37,825 nt of DNA from an uncultured Christensenellaceae bacterium. Its GTDB lineage: Bacteria > Bacillota > Clostridia > Christensenellales > CAG-138. The notes under the pieces were generated by a model. It saw nothing but the letters and a program-made list of their open reading frames with translations. It made no database searches and was not told the origin of the DNA. The stretch lies in NCBI GenBank assembly GCA_902475645.1, contig CABSAH010000001.1, positions 1 through 37,825 of the forward strand. Reading direction: 5' to 3'. Shown in pieces: positions 15,554 through 22,378 of this stretch. The stretch's first letter is position 1. The number at the start of each line of letters is the position of its first letter. The translations under genes were made by a program, and so were the position numbers.

Positions 15554-16090
15554 ATGGCAGAAGAAAACAACCAGAACCAGCAGCAGAACCAGCCGAGCGC
15601 GGAGCAGATAGCAAACAGCATTGTGGCCGCGATAGAGGCAAGGAGCAAGCGGACGGAAAACGGCATAGTGAAAAGCTATGCGGAGCAGTACGGCATGACG
15701 GAAGCCGAAATTGCGCAGATACTCGACAGCGCAAAGAAGCAGAAAGCGGCACAGCCTACACCGGAACAACAGGCCGCAATGGACAAGCGGCTTGATATGG
15801 CAAACGGGCGTTTGATATCTGCCGAGATAAAGGCCGTCGGCGGTTCCCTTGGACTTTTGGATGCAGACGCGGCAAGCACGCTGATGGACAAATCCAAGGT
15901 AAAAGTTAAAGACGATGGCACAGTAGAGGGCGTGAAGGAAGCCCTTGAAGCATTGAAGAAAAGCAAGCCTTACCTTTTCAATGCCGCGCCCCAAAGGACG
16001 GGAATGCGGCAGAACGGAACGGAGGGCAAAGAACCCCCGCACGCGGCAGCCAACGCGGCCTTGCGTGCGCTATTTATGAAAGGAGAATAA
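15554..16090 (+). CDS. Scaffolding protein
   Basis: 178 residues just before the major capsid gene, the standard place for a scaffold. The N-terminus is Gln/Asn-rich and disordered (NNQNQQQNQPSAEQIANSIV), the middle is helical and charged, and the C-terminus (AAANAALRALFMKGE) is a short basic helix as used for capsid contact. No protease signature is visible, so shell maturation probably works without a separate protease. The ribosome binding site is AAAAGGAGAAAAAA. Confidence 0.8.
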   Translation: MAEENNQNQQQNQPSAEQIANSIVAAIEARSKRTENGIVKSYAEQYGMTEAEIAQILDSAKKQKAAQPTPEQQAAMDKRLDMANGRLISAEIKAVGGSLGLLDADAASTLMDKSKVKVKDDGTVEGVKEALEALKKSKPYLFNAAPQRTGMRQNGTEGKEPPHAAANAALRALFMKGE

Positions 16091-16096
16091 AAACAC

Positions 16097-17272
16097 ATGG
16101 CAATTATTGACAGAAGCGCGGCAGAAGCCCTTATACAGGAGCAGATTGTAGCGGAGATTTTCCAGAAACCCGTGGAGGATTCGACCTTCCTGCGGCTTGC
16201 GCGCCGCATGCCCGATATGACCTCCAGTCAGACCCGCATAAGGGTACTTGATACCCTGCCCATGGCCTACTGGGTGGACGGCGATACGGGCTTTAAGCAG
16301 ACCGCCGAACAGGCGTGGGACAACGTATACATTAACGCGGCGGAGCTGGCGGTTATAGTCCCCATCCCCGAAGCTGTACTGGCTGATGCGTCCATAGACA
16401 TAATGGCGCAGGTAACGCCGCGTGTGCGTGAGCAGTTTGGCCGCATGGTTGACCTTGCGACCATTTTCGGCATAAATAAACCCGCGTCTTGGCGTGCCGA
16501 CATAATCACCACCGCACGACAGGCGGGAAACAACGTGGCTGGCGGCACTCTGACCTATGATAACCTTCTGGGCGAGGGCGGCCTTTTCGAGAAGGTTGAA
16601 GTCGGCGGCAACGCCATTAACGGTGTAGTGGCTGCCCTTGCCGCCCGCGCCAAGCTGCGCGGCATAAAGACCACGGACGGTCTCCCCATTTTCAAGGCTG
16701 ATTCCATGCAGGGTGTGACCAGCTATGCCCTTGACGGTGCGCCCGTATACTTCCCCGTCAACGGCGGCTTTGACCCCTCCGTCGCGCTTATGATAGCGGG
16801 CGATTGGAACCAGGCGGTATACGCTATCCGTCAGGACGTGACCGTCAAGATACTCGACCAGGCAATCATACAAGACCCGTCCAGCAAGGCTATTGTCTAT
16901 AACCTTGCACAGCAGGACATGATTGCCCTGCGCGTGGTTTTCCGTATGGGCTGGGCACTGCCTAACCCCGTATCGCCGATAGACGGCACGCGCACAAACT
17001 GCCCGTTCGCCTATATCGAGCCTACCACCGCAGTAACCACGCAGAAGGTAACCTTTACCGTTACCAATGGCGCGACCAGTGCGGCCGCAGTAGCCGACGC
17101 TAAGGTTGAGGTTGACGGGGTGCGCAAGATTACCGGAGCGGACGGCAAGGCCGAATTTAATCTGCGCAAGGGAACTTACACCTACAAGGTGAGCAAGAAG
17201 GACGCGACCACCGTAAACGGCTCTGTGACCGTGGCGGCGGCTGCCGTTAACGAGGCCGTAACCCTGAAATAA
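16097..17272 (+). CDS. Major capsid protein with C-terminal Ig-like domain
   Basis: 391 residues. Residues 1 to about 310 are an HK97-fold major capsid protein of the SPP1-type group (VAEIFQKPVEDSTFLRLARR, AYWVDGDTGFKQTAEQAWDN, VPIPEAVLADASIDIMAQV). Residues 314-391 form an added beta-sandwich domain (VTFTVTNGATSAAAVADAKV, then GADGKAEFNLRKGTYTYKV) that resembles carboxypeptidase-regulatory or Ig-like domains. It would decorate the outside of the capsid at one copy per subunit. Such domains are thought to bind surface glycans or mucus. A strong stem-loop follows the gene. Confidence 0.92.
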   Translation: MAIIDRSAAEALIQEQIVAEIFQKPVEDSTFLRLARRMPDMTSSQTRIRVLDTLPMAYWVDGDTGFKQTAEQAWDNVYINAAELAVIVPIPEAVLADASIDIMAQVTPRVREQFGRMVDLATIFGINKPASWRADIITTARQAGNNVAGGTLTYDNLLGEGGLFEKVEVGGNAINGVVAALAARAKLRGIKTTDGLPIFKADSMQGVTSYALDGAPVYFPVNGGFDPSVALMIAGDWNQAVYAIRQDVTVKILDQAIIQDPSSKAIVYNLAQQDMIALRVVFRMGWALPNPVSPIDGTRTNCPFAYIEPTTAVTTQKVTFTVTNGATSAAAVADAKVEVDGVRKITGADGKAEFNLRKGTYTYKVSKKDATTVNGSVTVAAAAVNEAVTLK

Positions 17273-17282
17273 TCTGTGAATG

Positions 17283-17304
17283 CGGCGGGGCTAAAACCCC
17301 GCCG
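17283..17304 (+). promoter_or_regulatory. Perfect 8-bp stem-loop after the major capsid gene
   Basis: CGGCGGGG (17283-17290), loop CTAAAA, CCCCGCCG (17297-17304). There is no T-run. This placement, right after the most highly expressed gene, suits an mRNA 3'-end stabiliser or a partial terminator that lowers expression of the connector genes. Confidence 0.6.
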
Positions 17305-17320
17305 AGTTAAGGAGGCAAGA

Positions 17321-17719
17321 ATGTGCCCGAATATGTATTTGAACCTACAAGAGTATATCCGCTTTGGCGGCGATATATCTATACACGCGGAAGAATACAG
17401 CCGCCTTGAATACGCTGCCCGCAGAAGGATTGACTTGTACACCTTCGGGCGCGTAAAGCACATGCGGGAAGTGCCCGAGGCCGTGAAGCGGCTAATGTTC
17501 GAGCTGATACGTCCGCAAGCCCTGAGCGCGGGAACCGCGAACAGCTCCGCCCCCGTTGCGTCATTCAGCACGGACGGGTATAGCGAAACCTATGTAAACA
17601 CTCATACCGCCGAATTTCTGAGGTATAGCGGGCAAAAGGAAAGAGCCCTGATATATGAGTATCTGGCGGGCGTGACCGATGATAACGGCGTTGCGCTGCT
17701 ATATAGCGGAGGTGCGTGA
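17321..17719 (+). CDS. Head-tail connector (adaptor) protein
   Basis: 132 residues from ATG 17321 with TAAGGAGGCAAGA upstream. The protein is mostly helical (HAEEYSRLEYAARRRIDLYT, EVPEAVKRLMFELIR) as in SPP1 gp15/HK97 gp6-type adaptors that bind under the portal. The C-terminal half carries EFLRYSGQKERALIYEYLAG. The assignment combines fold impression with gene order directly after the capsid gene. Confidence 0.7.
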   Translation: MCPNMYLNLQEYIRFGGDISIHAEEYSRLEYAARRRIDLYTFGRVKHMREVPEAVKRLMFELIRPQALSAGTANSSAPVASFSTDGYSETYVNTHTAEFLRYSGQKERALIYEYLAGVTDDNGVALLYSGGA

Positions 17720-17720
17720 T

Positions 17721-18071
17721 ATGCAACTGTGCAATGATACCGCAAGCCTTTTCAATAAACTGCCCGATGGTCAGCGCGGGTATACATGGCGAAAGACCCT
17801 GCTACGGGGTGTATCGTGGTACGCCAAGGACATATCCAGCGTGACGAATGACGGTTTGCAGACCGCGAGGCAATTCATAGTCCGCATACCCGATACAACG
17901 GGATACGGGGACAAATGGGCGCTGCATACGGGGGATTACATGGTAAAGGGGGACGTGGAATACACCCCTGCAATGGCTGAGGCATACGCGCCCGATGTAA
18001 TGACCGTGACCGCCGTTATTGATAATCGCCGCGCCCCTAATGCTCCGCATATAAAGGTGCTGGGCGCATGA
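17721..18071 (+). CDS. Head completion / closure protein (DUF6751-like)
   Basis: 116 residues from ATG 17721, 8 nt after GGAGGT. The sequence has YTWRKTLLRGVSWYAKD near the start and FIVRIPDTTGY and VKGDVEYTPAMAEAYAPDVM in the second half. This pattern belongs to a small beta-barrel family that sits between adaptor and minor capsid genes in many Bacillota siphophages. It is the likely stopper that retains packaged DNA. The end overlaps the next gene as ATGA. Confidence 0.65.
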   Translation: MQLCNDTASLFNKLPDGQRGYTWRKTLLRGVSWYAKDISSVTNDGLQTARQFIVRIPDTTGYGDKWALHTGDYMVKGDVEYTPAMAEAYAPDVMTVTAVIDNRRAPNAPHIKVLGA

Positions 18072-18508
18072 TTATAAAAGCTGAATTTAAGTGGAACAAA
18101 AGCGTTGAACAGCTTTTGCGCGACCGCAACCTTGAAAGCGGCGGCAAGGTACAGGCGGCGATTGATAATGCCGTTTTACGGTACATAGACCCTTATGTGC
18201 CCATGGAAACGGGCGTTTTCAAGAACAAAGCGCGGCAGGATTCAAGCCCCGGCAAAATCGTGTATAATGACCCGCGGGCGCGATACTTGTACTACGGCGA
18301 GGTATACGGCCCCAATATCCCGCGATTTGAGGGCGGGGAGCTTGTGGGCTTTTTCTCACCCAAGGGACAGCCAAAGCACCCGACGGGGCGAGAGCTGCAC
18401 TATCGCGGAGAACCGATGCGCGGGGCGTTTTGGTTTGAGCGCATGAAGGCCGACCACGGCAAGGACATTTTGAAGGAGGCGCAGGATGCCGCTAATAAAC
18501 AATATTAG
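18068..18508 (+). CDS. Minor capsid protein (Minor_capsid_2-like)
   Basis: 146 residues. YIDPYVPMETGVFKNKARQD, then IVYNDPRARYLYYGEVYGP and REPMRGAFWFERMKADHGKD-like motifs near the C-terminus place it with the Minor_capsid_2/HK97 gp10-like neck proteins. These bridge the head stopper and tail. The gene starts inside the previous stop and overlaps the next gene by 23 bp. Confidence 0.75.
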   Translation: MIIKAEFKWNKSVEQLLRDRNLESGGKVQAAIDNAVLRYIDPYVPMETGVFKNKARQDSSPGKIVYNDPRARYLYYGEVYGPNIPRFEGGELVGFFSPKGQPKHPTGRELHYRGEPMRGAFWFERMKADHGKDILKEAQDAANKQY

Positions 18509-18923
18509 TCAATTGCGGAGCTGGCTTTCCGGTTGCCCCGCCATACCCAAAAACGCGGCTATATCCATTGATTACATGGACGGCAGCGCGGCTGAGTACG
18601 CGATATATTCCGTGCCTTCAAGCATACGATATCACGAAAACGTGCTTGGCGAATATGTGCCCGATGATATACAGTCCGTGGACTATATATTGTGCTCAAG
18701 CGAGAATTACGGCGCGGACATAGAGCGGAACGCGGATAACCTTGGGATATATCAGAAAATTGTGAGCTGGATTATAGCGCAGAACGCGGCGCGTAAATTC
18801 CCCAAATGGGCGGACGGGGCTATACAAAGCCTTGTCCCGACACTCACGGCAAACCCGACACAGGCGGGCGCGAATGTAGCCCGCTACCAGATAAACATTA
18901 AAATCACATACAGGAGGCTATAA
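18486..18923 (+). CDS. Tail terminator / minor capsid-like protein
   Basis: 145 residues between the neck protein and the tail-tube gene, the usual place for the tail terminator that caps the tube. SAAEYAIYSVPSSIRYHENV, VDYILCSSENYGADIERNAD and a final strand ARYQINIKITYRRL give an alpha/beta layout compatible with that family. The assignment is mainly positional. Confidence 0.6.
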   Translation: MPLINNISQLRSWLSGCPAIPKNAAISIDYMDGSAAEYAIYSVPSSIRYHENVLGEYVPDDIQSVDYILCSSENYGADIERNADNLGIYQKIVSWIIAQNAARKFPKWADGAIQSLVPTLTANPTQAGANVARYQINIKITYRRL

Positions 18924-19451
18924 ATGGCAAAGAAACCCAGAAAAGCATTTTTGCAGGCCGTGGCTTACAGCAAGGACGCAACCGTTTCCGTTGAGAAGCT
19001 TTCGGCGGCGCAGTGGAGCGTGCTCGGCCACGATACGGACGATTTGTCCCACGAGATGAACCCTGACACAAGCACCAGCAAGAACGTACTCGGCGAATCG
19101 CGCTTTACGCATAACGGCTATGAGCCGGAAGTATCTGTTGATACCTTCTATGCCGATGCGGAGGAAGCGATTTACGAGACCTTGAAGAACAACGCTATGC
19201 TTGAAGATTTCAGCGAGGAAAACAACACGGGCTTTTACGCGAAGTGTGAGCTGGAAACCTTCACCGAAGGAACCACCACGGCAACCGGAACGGCATATGT
19301 ACAGCGCTGCTGGATTATCCCGCAGTCCATGGGCGGCGATACTTCCGGCTTCCAAATTCCCTTCAATGTCAACCCGTTCGGCGCGGTGCAGAAGTTTAAC
19401 GTGTCCTACAACTGGACTACCTACGCCGTGACCTTTACAGCGGCTTCCTAA
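18924..19451 (+). CDS. Major tail (tube) protein
   Basis: 175 residues, beginning directly after the previous TAA. FTHNGYEPEVSVDTFYADAE and GTAYVQRCWIIPQSMGGDTS, followed by FQIPFNVNPFGAVQKFNVSY, form the beta-sandwich pattern of siphovirus tail tube proteins. The hexameric rings stack to the length set by the tape measure. The next tail gene is displaced by 1.9 kb because three unrelated zinc-ribbon genes follow. Confidence 0.85.
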   Translation: MAKKPRKAFLQAVAYSKDATVSVEKLSAAQWSVLGHDTDDLSHEMNPDTSTSKNVLGESRFTHNGYEPEVSVDTFYADAEEAIYETLKNNAMLEDFSEENNTGFYAKCELETFTEGTTTATGTAYVQRCWIIPQSMGGDTSGFQIPFNVNPFGAVQKFNVSYNWTTYAVTFTAAS

Positions 19452-19507
19452 GGCGTTGCAACGGGGCTGTACGGCGCTTATCCTCCCGCCGCAATATAAA
19501 TCCCCGC

Positions 19508-19537
19508 TTGACAACATACCCCCGCAGGGGCGATAAT
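19508..19537 (+). promoter_or_regulatory. Sigma-70-type promoter of the zinc-ribbon cassette
   Basis: TTGACA (19508-19513) and GATAAT (19532-19537) with an 18-bp spacer. It lies in the 116-bp gap after the tail-tube gene and 30 bp before the first cassette gene. It would allow expression independent of the late operon. Confidence 0.6.
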
Positions 19538-19567
19538 AAGGCATCAATTCTGTGGGGGTAAAGTTTA

Positions 19568-20101
19568 ATGAAATGCAAGAAGTGTGGCGCGGAGGTAAAC
19601 GGAAATTTTTGTCCTAACTGTGGTGCTAAGGCGAAGCGCAAACATACGGTTTTATATATCGTGCTTGGCTTTGTCGCGTTTATAGCCATTATGGCGATAA
19701 TCGGCAGTATAATAGATTCTGGCGATACAGCCACAACTGGTGATGCGCCCACGCCGAGCTTATACACAACCCAGCCACAAGACACCCAAACAACTGAACC
19801 TACTGTAAAACCAACGCTTACGGTTGTACCGACATTAACACCCGAACCCACGCCGGAACCCACGCCCGGCAAGCTTACAATGGACAAGTTTAAGGCATTG
19901 GAAACCGGAATGACGTATGAACAAGTGGTCTCCGTGCTTGGGATGGAGGGCGAACTTGGCAGTGTTGTGGACATTGGAGACCCGCAATTCAGAACCGAAA
20001 CATACACATTCCAAAACAGCTTTTTGGACGGTGGCGGGAATATTATAGTACAGATTCAGGGCGGCGGCCTTGTGACAAAGGCGCAGTACGGGCTTGACTG
20101 A
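19568..20101 (+). CDS. Zinc-ribbon membrane protein with SmpA/DUF3862-like domain
   Basis: 177 residues. MKCKKCGAEVNGNFCPNCGA is a canonical CxxC...CxxC zinc ribbon, on the cytoplasmic side. One membrane helix follows at about residues 29-50 (TVLYIVLGFVAFIAIMAIIG), then a Thr/Pro-rich linker (LTPEPTPEPTPGKL) crossing the wall zone. The C-terminal domain (about 99-177) starts with LTMDKFKALETGMTYEQVVS and has the two-helix, four-strand look of SmpA/OmlA-type or DUF3862 domains. It is unrelated to tail assembly and is a cargo (moron) gene. The function is unknown; a role in the envelope of an infected or lysogenic host is inferred. Confidence 0.75.
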   Translation: MKCKKCGAEVNGNFCPNCGAKAKRKHTVLYIVLGFVAFIAIMAIIGSIIDSGDTATTGDAPTPSLYTTQPQDTQTTEPTVKPTLTVVPTLTPEPTPEPTPGKLTMDKFKALETGMTYEQVVSVLGMEGELGSVVDIGDPQFRTETYTFQNSFLDGGGNIIVQIQGGGLVTKAQYGLD

Positions 20102-20122
20102 TATTTGATTGGGAGGATACAA

Positions 20123-20743
20123 ATGAAGTGCAAAAAGTGCGGCGCCGAGGTAAACGGCGAGTTTTGTGGGAATTGCGGGACAAAGGTAAGCAAGCCTAAG
20201 TGGAAGGTTCCCGTTATAGTGATTGCAGCAGTGGGCGCAATCATACTGGTGAGAGCGTGCTTGCAGAATATTGTTATAGCCGACCTAAATAAGCCGGAAG
20301 TTTCAACGGCTCCGCCCACCACGCCAATTCCGTTGATTACGCCCGAGCCTACGGAAAGCCCTGATACAAACGTGTTTGAAATAAGCGCGTTTAAGGTGGT
20401 GTATGTTTCCCACGAGGTGCTTACGAACCGCGATAACGAGCCGATGCTCCTTATCAAGTTTGAGTATACAAACAAGTCAAAAGAACCGACCGCGTTCGGA
20501 TGGGCAGCAAGCGTTAAAGCATACCAAGACGGCGTTGAGATTGAGAGCAGCCCCATATCATGGTTAAAGACCAAGCAGCCGGAGGAATGTCAAAACCGAT
20601 GGTTGGAAGTGCAACAGGGCACAACAATAACAGCCGCTGAGACATTTAAGCTGAGGAACATGGAATCCCCTGTGGATATAACGGTAATGGAATGGCCAGG
20701 CATAGGGAGCGAAAAAACGGAACTGACGTTAGATATTAAGTGA
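20123..20743 (+). CDS. Zinc-ribbon membrane protein with DUF5067-like domain
   Basis: 206 residues from ATG 20123 behind GGGAGGATACAA. The first 20 residues (MKCKKCGAEVNGEFCGNCGT) nearly repeat those of the upstream protein, then one membrane helix (VPVIVIAAVGAIILVRACL) and a Pro/Thr linker. The outer domain (FEISAFKVVYVSHEVLTNRD, then MLLIKFEYTNKSKEPTAFGW) is an Ig-like fold of the DUF5067 type found on Bacillota surface lipoproteins. The shared head and different outer domain suggest duplication with domain swapping. Confidence 0.75.
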   Translation: MKCKKCGAEVNGEFCGNCGTKVSKPKWKVPVIVIAAVGAIILVRACLQNIVIADLNKPEVSTAPPTTPIPLITPEPTESPDTNVFEISAFKVVYVSHEVLTNRDNEPMLLIKFEYTNKSKEPTAFGWAASVKAYQDGVEIESSPISWLKTKQPEECQNRWLEVQQGTTITAAETFKLRNMESPVDITVMEWPGIGSEKTELTLDIK

Positions 20744-20758
20744 TTGGGGGATTAAGCC

Positions 20759-21373
20759 GTGAGAATAGTTGAATTGAAGTGCCCAAATTGCAATGGCGAC
20801 ATTACAATAAACACGGATAGAAACTTTGCTTTCTGCCCATACTGCGGAACACGGCTAAAGGTTGAGGAGGCGCAGCAAATCCCCGATACAATTAAGGTTA
20901 ACCGTGAATGGGAAGCTAATAACTACGTTCTTCGGGCACAGGAATATGAGCGTGTTGGGGATATAGATAACGCGGAAATTTACTATAACCGTGCGCTTGA
21001 CGCTGACGTTAATAATGCGAGGGCGCGCGACGGCTATAATCGTATGCAACGAATTATAACCGAGCACAACGTATCAATACAGTATATCCAATCGAGTTCC
21101 GATCCGCTTGTAAGGCTGATTGTCAAAGAGGCGGGGCAGACCTTGTGCAAGATAAGACGCGGCGAAGGGATTAATCTTTTGCTGCCTATCGGCGAACACC
21201 CGCTTTTGTTTTATCAGGGTGGCAGCTCTAAAGCATATGTACGGGTAACAATTAGGAGCCGCCACGACAGAGCCAAGATATACACACAGACGGGTATGTT
21301 ATGGAATAAGACTTCTGCGGAAGGTACGGCCGAAGTAATGGCTAAAAAAGCAATGTATAAGATAAGAAATTAA
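20759..21373 (+). CDS. Zinc-ribbon protein with TPR-like repeat
   Basis: 204 residues from GTG. CPNC (residues 8-11) and CPYC (26-29) form a zinc ribbon. Residues about 52-95 (NNYVLRAQEYERVGDIDNAE, IYYNRALDADVNNARA) are a TPR-like helical pair. The rest is a soluble beta domain. There is no membrane helix, so it is probably the cytoplasmic partner of the two membrane proteins encoded upstream. No terminator separates it from the tail chaperone gene 9 bp downstream. Confidence 0.7.
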   Translation: MRIVELKCPNCNGDITINTDRNFAFCPYCGTRLKVEEAQQIPDTIKVNREWEANNYVLRAQEYERVGDIDNAEIYYNRALDADVNNARARDGYNRMQRIITEHNVSIQYIQSSSDPLVRLIVKEAGQTLCKIRRGEGINLLLPIGEHPLLFYQGGSSKAYVRVTIRSRHDRAKIYTQTGMLWNKTSAEGTAEVMAKKAMYKIRN

Positions 21374-21382
21374 GGAGATAAC

Positions 21383-21811
21383 ATGGCAACACTATCTTTT
21401 GAAACTGGCATAAAAACATTTGACATAAACGGCGACCCGAACAGGGTCGTTTCTTTTAACCCTTCTGACTTGAACTTCATACACAGGCTGTATGATGGCT
21501 ACTTAAAGCTTGACGCTTTGCAGCGCAAGTATAGCCTGCAAGCCGATAAAGCACCGGAAGCAACAAAAATGATGGCCATAGCACATGAGGCAGACCTTGA
21601 AATACGCAAGATTATAGACGGCATTTTTGCCGCGCCCGTGTCTGAAATAGTCTTTGAAGGGCAAGCCACAAACGCTATCACGGGCGACGGATGCCCGCTA
21701 TGGCTCGGGTTCTTGGTTGCAATAATGGCAAATTGCGACGAAACCGTAACAGAGCGCGAGAACGCGAAAAACCCCAAACTGGAAGCCCTCATTGCCAAAT
21801 ACAATAAATGA
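21383..21811 (+). CDS. Tail assembly chaperone (gp14-like)
   Basis: 142 residues behind TAAGGAGATAAC. The position before a Gp15 gene and the tape measure, and the layout (beta N-terminus SFETGIKTFDINGDPNRVVS, then helices), match the first tail chaperone of Bacillota siphophages. These proteins coat the tape measure during assembly and leave before tube polymerisation. The stop overlaps the next ATG. I see no clear slippery heptamer for a chaperone frameshift. Confidence 0.7.
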   Translation: MATLSFETGIKTFDINGDPNRVVSFNPSDLNFIHRLYDGYLKLDALQRKYSLQADKAPEATKMMAIAHEADLEIRKIIDGIFAAPVSEIVFEGQATNAITGDGCPLWLGFLVAIMANCDETVTERENAKNPKLEALIAKYNK

Positions 21812-22371
21812 ACTATACACTCCCAACGAGCGTAAATATTGACGGGGTTGAACACCCTATACGTTCAGATTATCGCGTTATATTGGACATTATATCAGCC
21901 TTGAACGACGATGATTTTACCGAAAGAGAAAAAGCCGTAGCTATGATGCGGCTTTTTTTCGTTGATGCTTACGCGGTAACGGATTGGGCGAAAGGACTTG
22001 AAGCGGCTGCAAAATTTATAGCGTGCGGGAGGGATGAGGGCAGCACAAAGCGCCCGCGTGTTATAGATTGGGACAAGGACTTCCCCTATATGGTATCGGC
22101 TATAAACAAGGTTGCGGGGCGGGAAATACGCGCCGACGAATATTGCCATTGGTGGACGTTTATAGGGTACTTTGACGCGATAGACGGGGAAAGCACGTTT
22201 GCAAATATTGTCAACATACGCCATAAAAAGGCTAAAGGGAAAAAACTTGAAAAATGGGAGCAGGAATTTTACAACGCGAACCGCGACTTGTGCGACATAA
22301 AGAACAAGCAACACGGGACGAGCAAGGAGAGCCTTGCGGCGTTGTGTGAATCATTGGCGGCAGAGGAGTAA
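21808..22371 (+). CDS. Phage Gp15 family tail assembly chaperone
   Basis: 187 residues. The N-terminus LPTSVNIDGVEHPIRSDYRV with ILDIISALNDDDFTEREKAV, and the conserved DWDKDFPYMVSAINKVAGRE and YCHWWTFIGYFDAIDGE-like segment, identify the Gp15 family. In other phages Gp14 and Gp15 act as the two-part tail chaperone. It overlaps the upstream partner by 4 bp, consistent with balanced synthesis. Confidence 0.88.
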   Translation: MNYTLPTSVNIDGVEHPIRSDYRVILDIISALNDDDFTEREKAVAMMRLFFVDAYAVTDWAKGLEAAAKFIACGRDEGSTKRPRVIDWDKDFPYMVSAINKVAGREIRADEYCHWWTFIGYFDAIDGESTFANIVNIRHKKAKGKKLEKWEQEFYNANRDLCDIKNKQHGTSKESLAALCESLAAEE

Positions 22372-22378
22372 ATAAAAA

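Noticed and set aside
21770..21830. Programmed frameshift between the two tail chaperones
   Set aside because: The genes overlap by ATGA and I found no slippery heptamer; translational coupling explains the arrangement.
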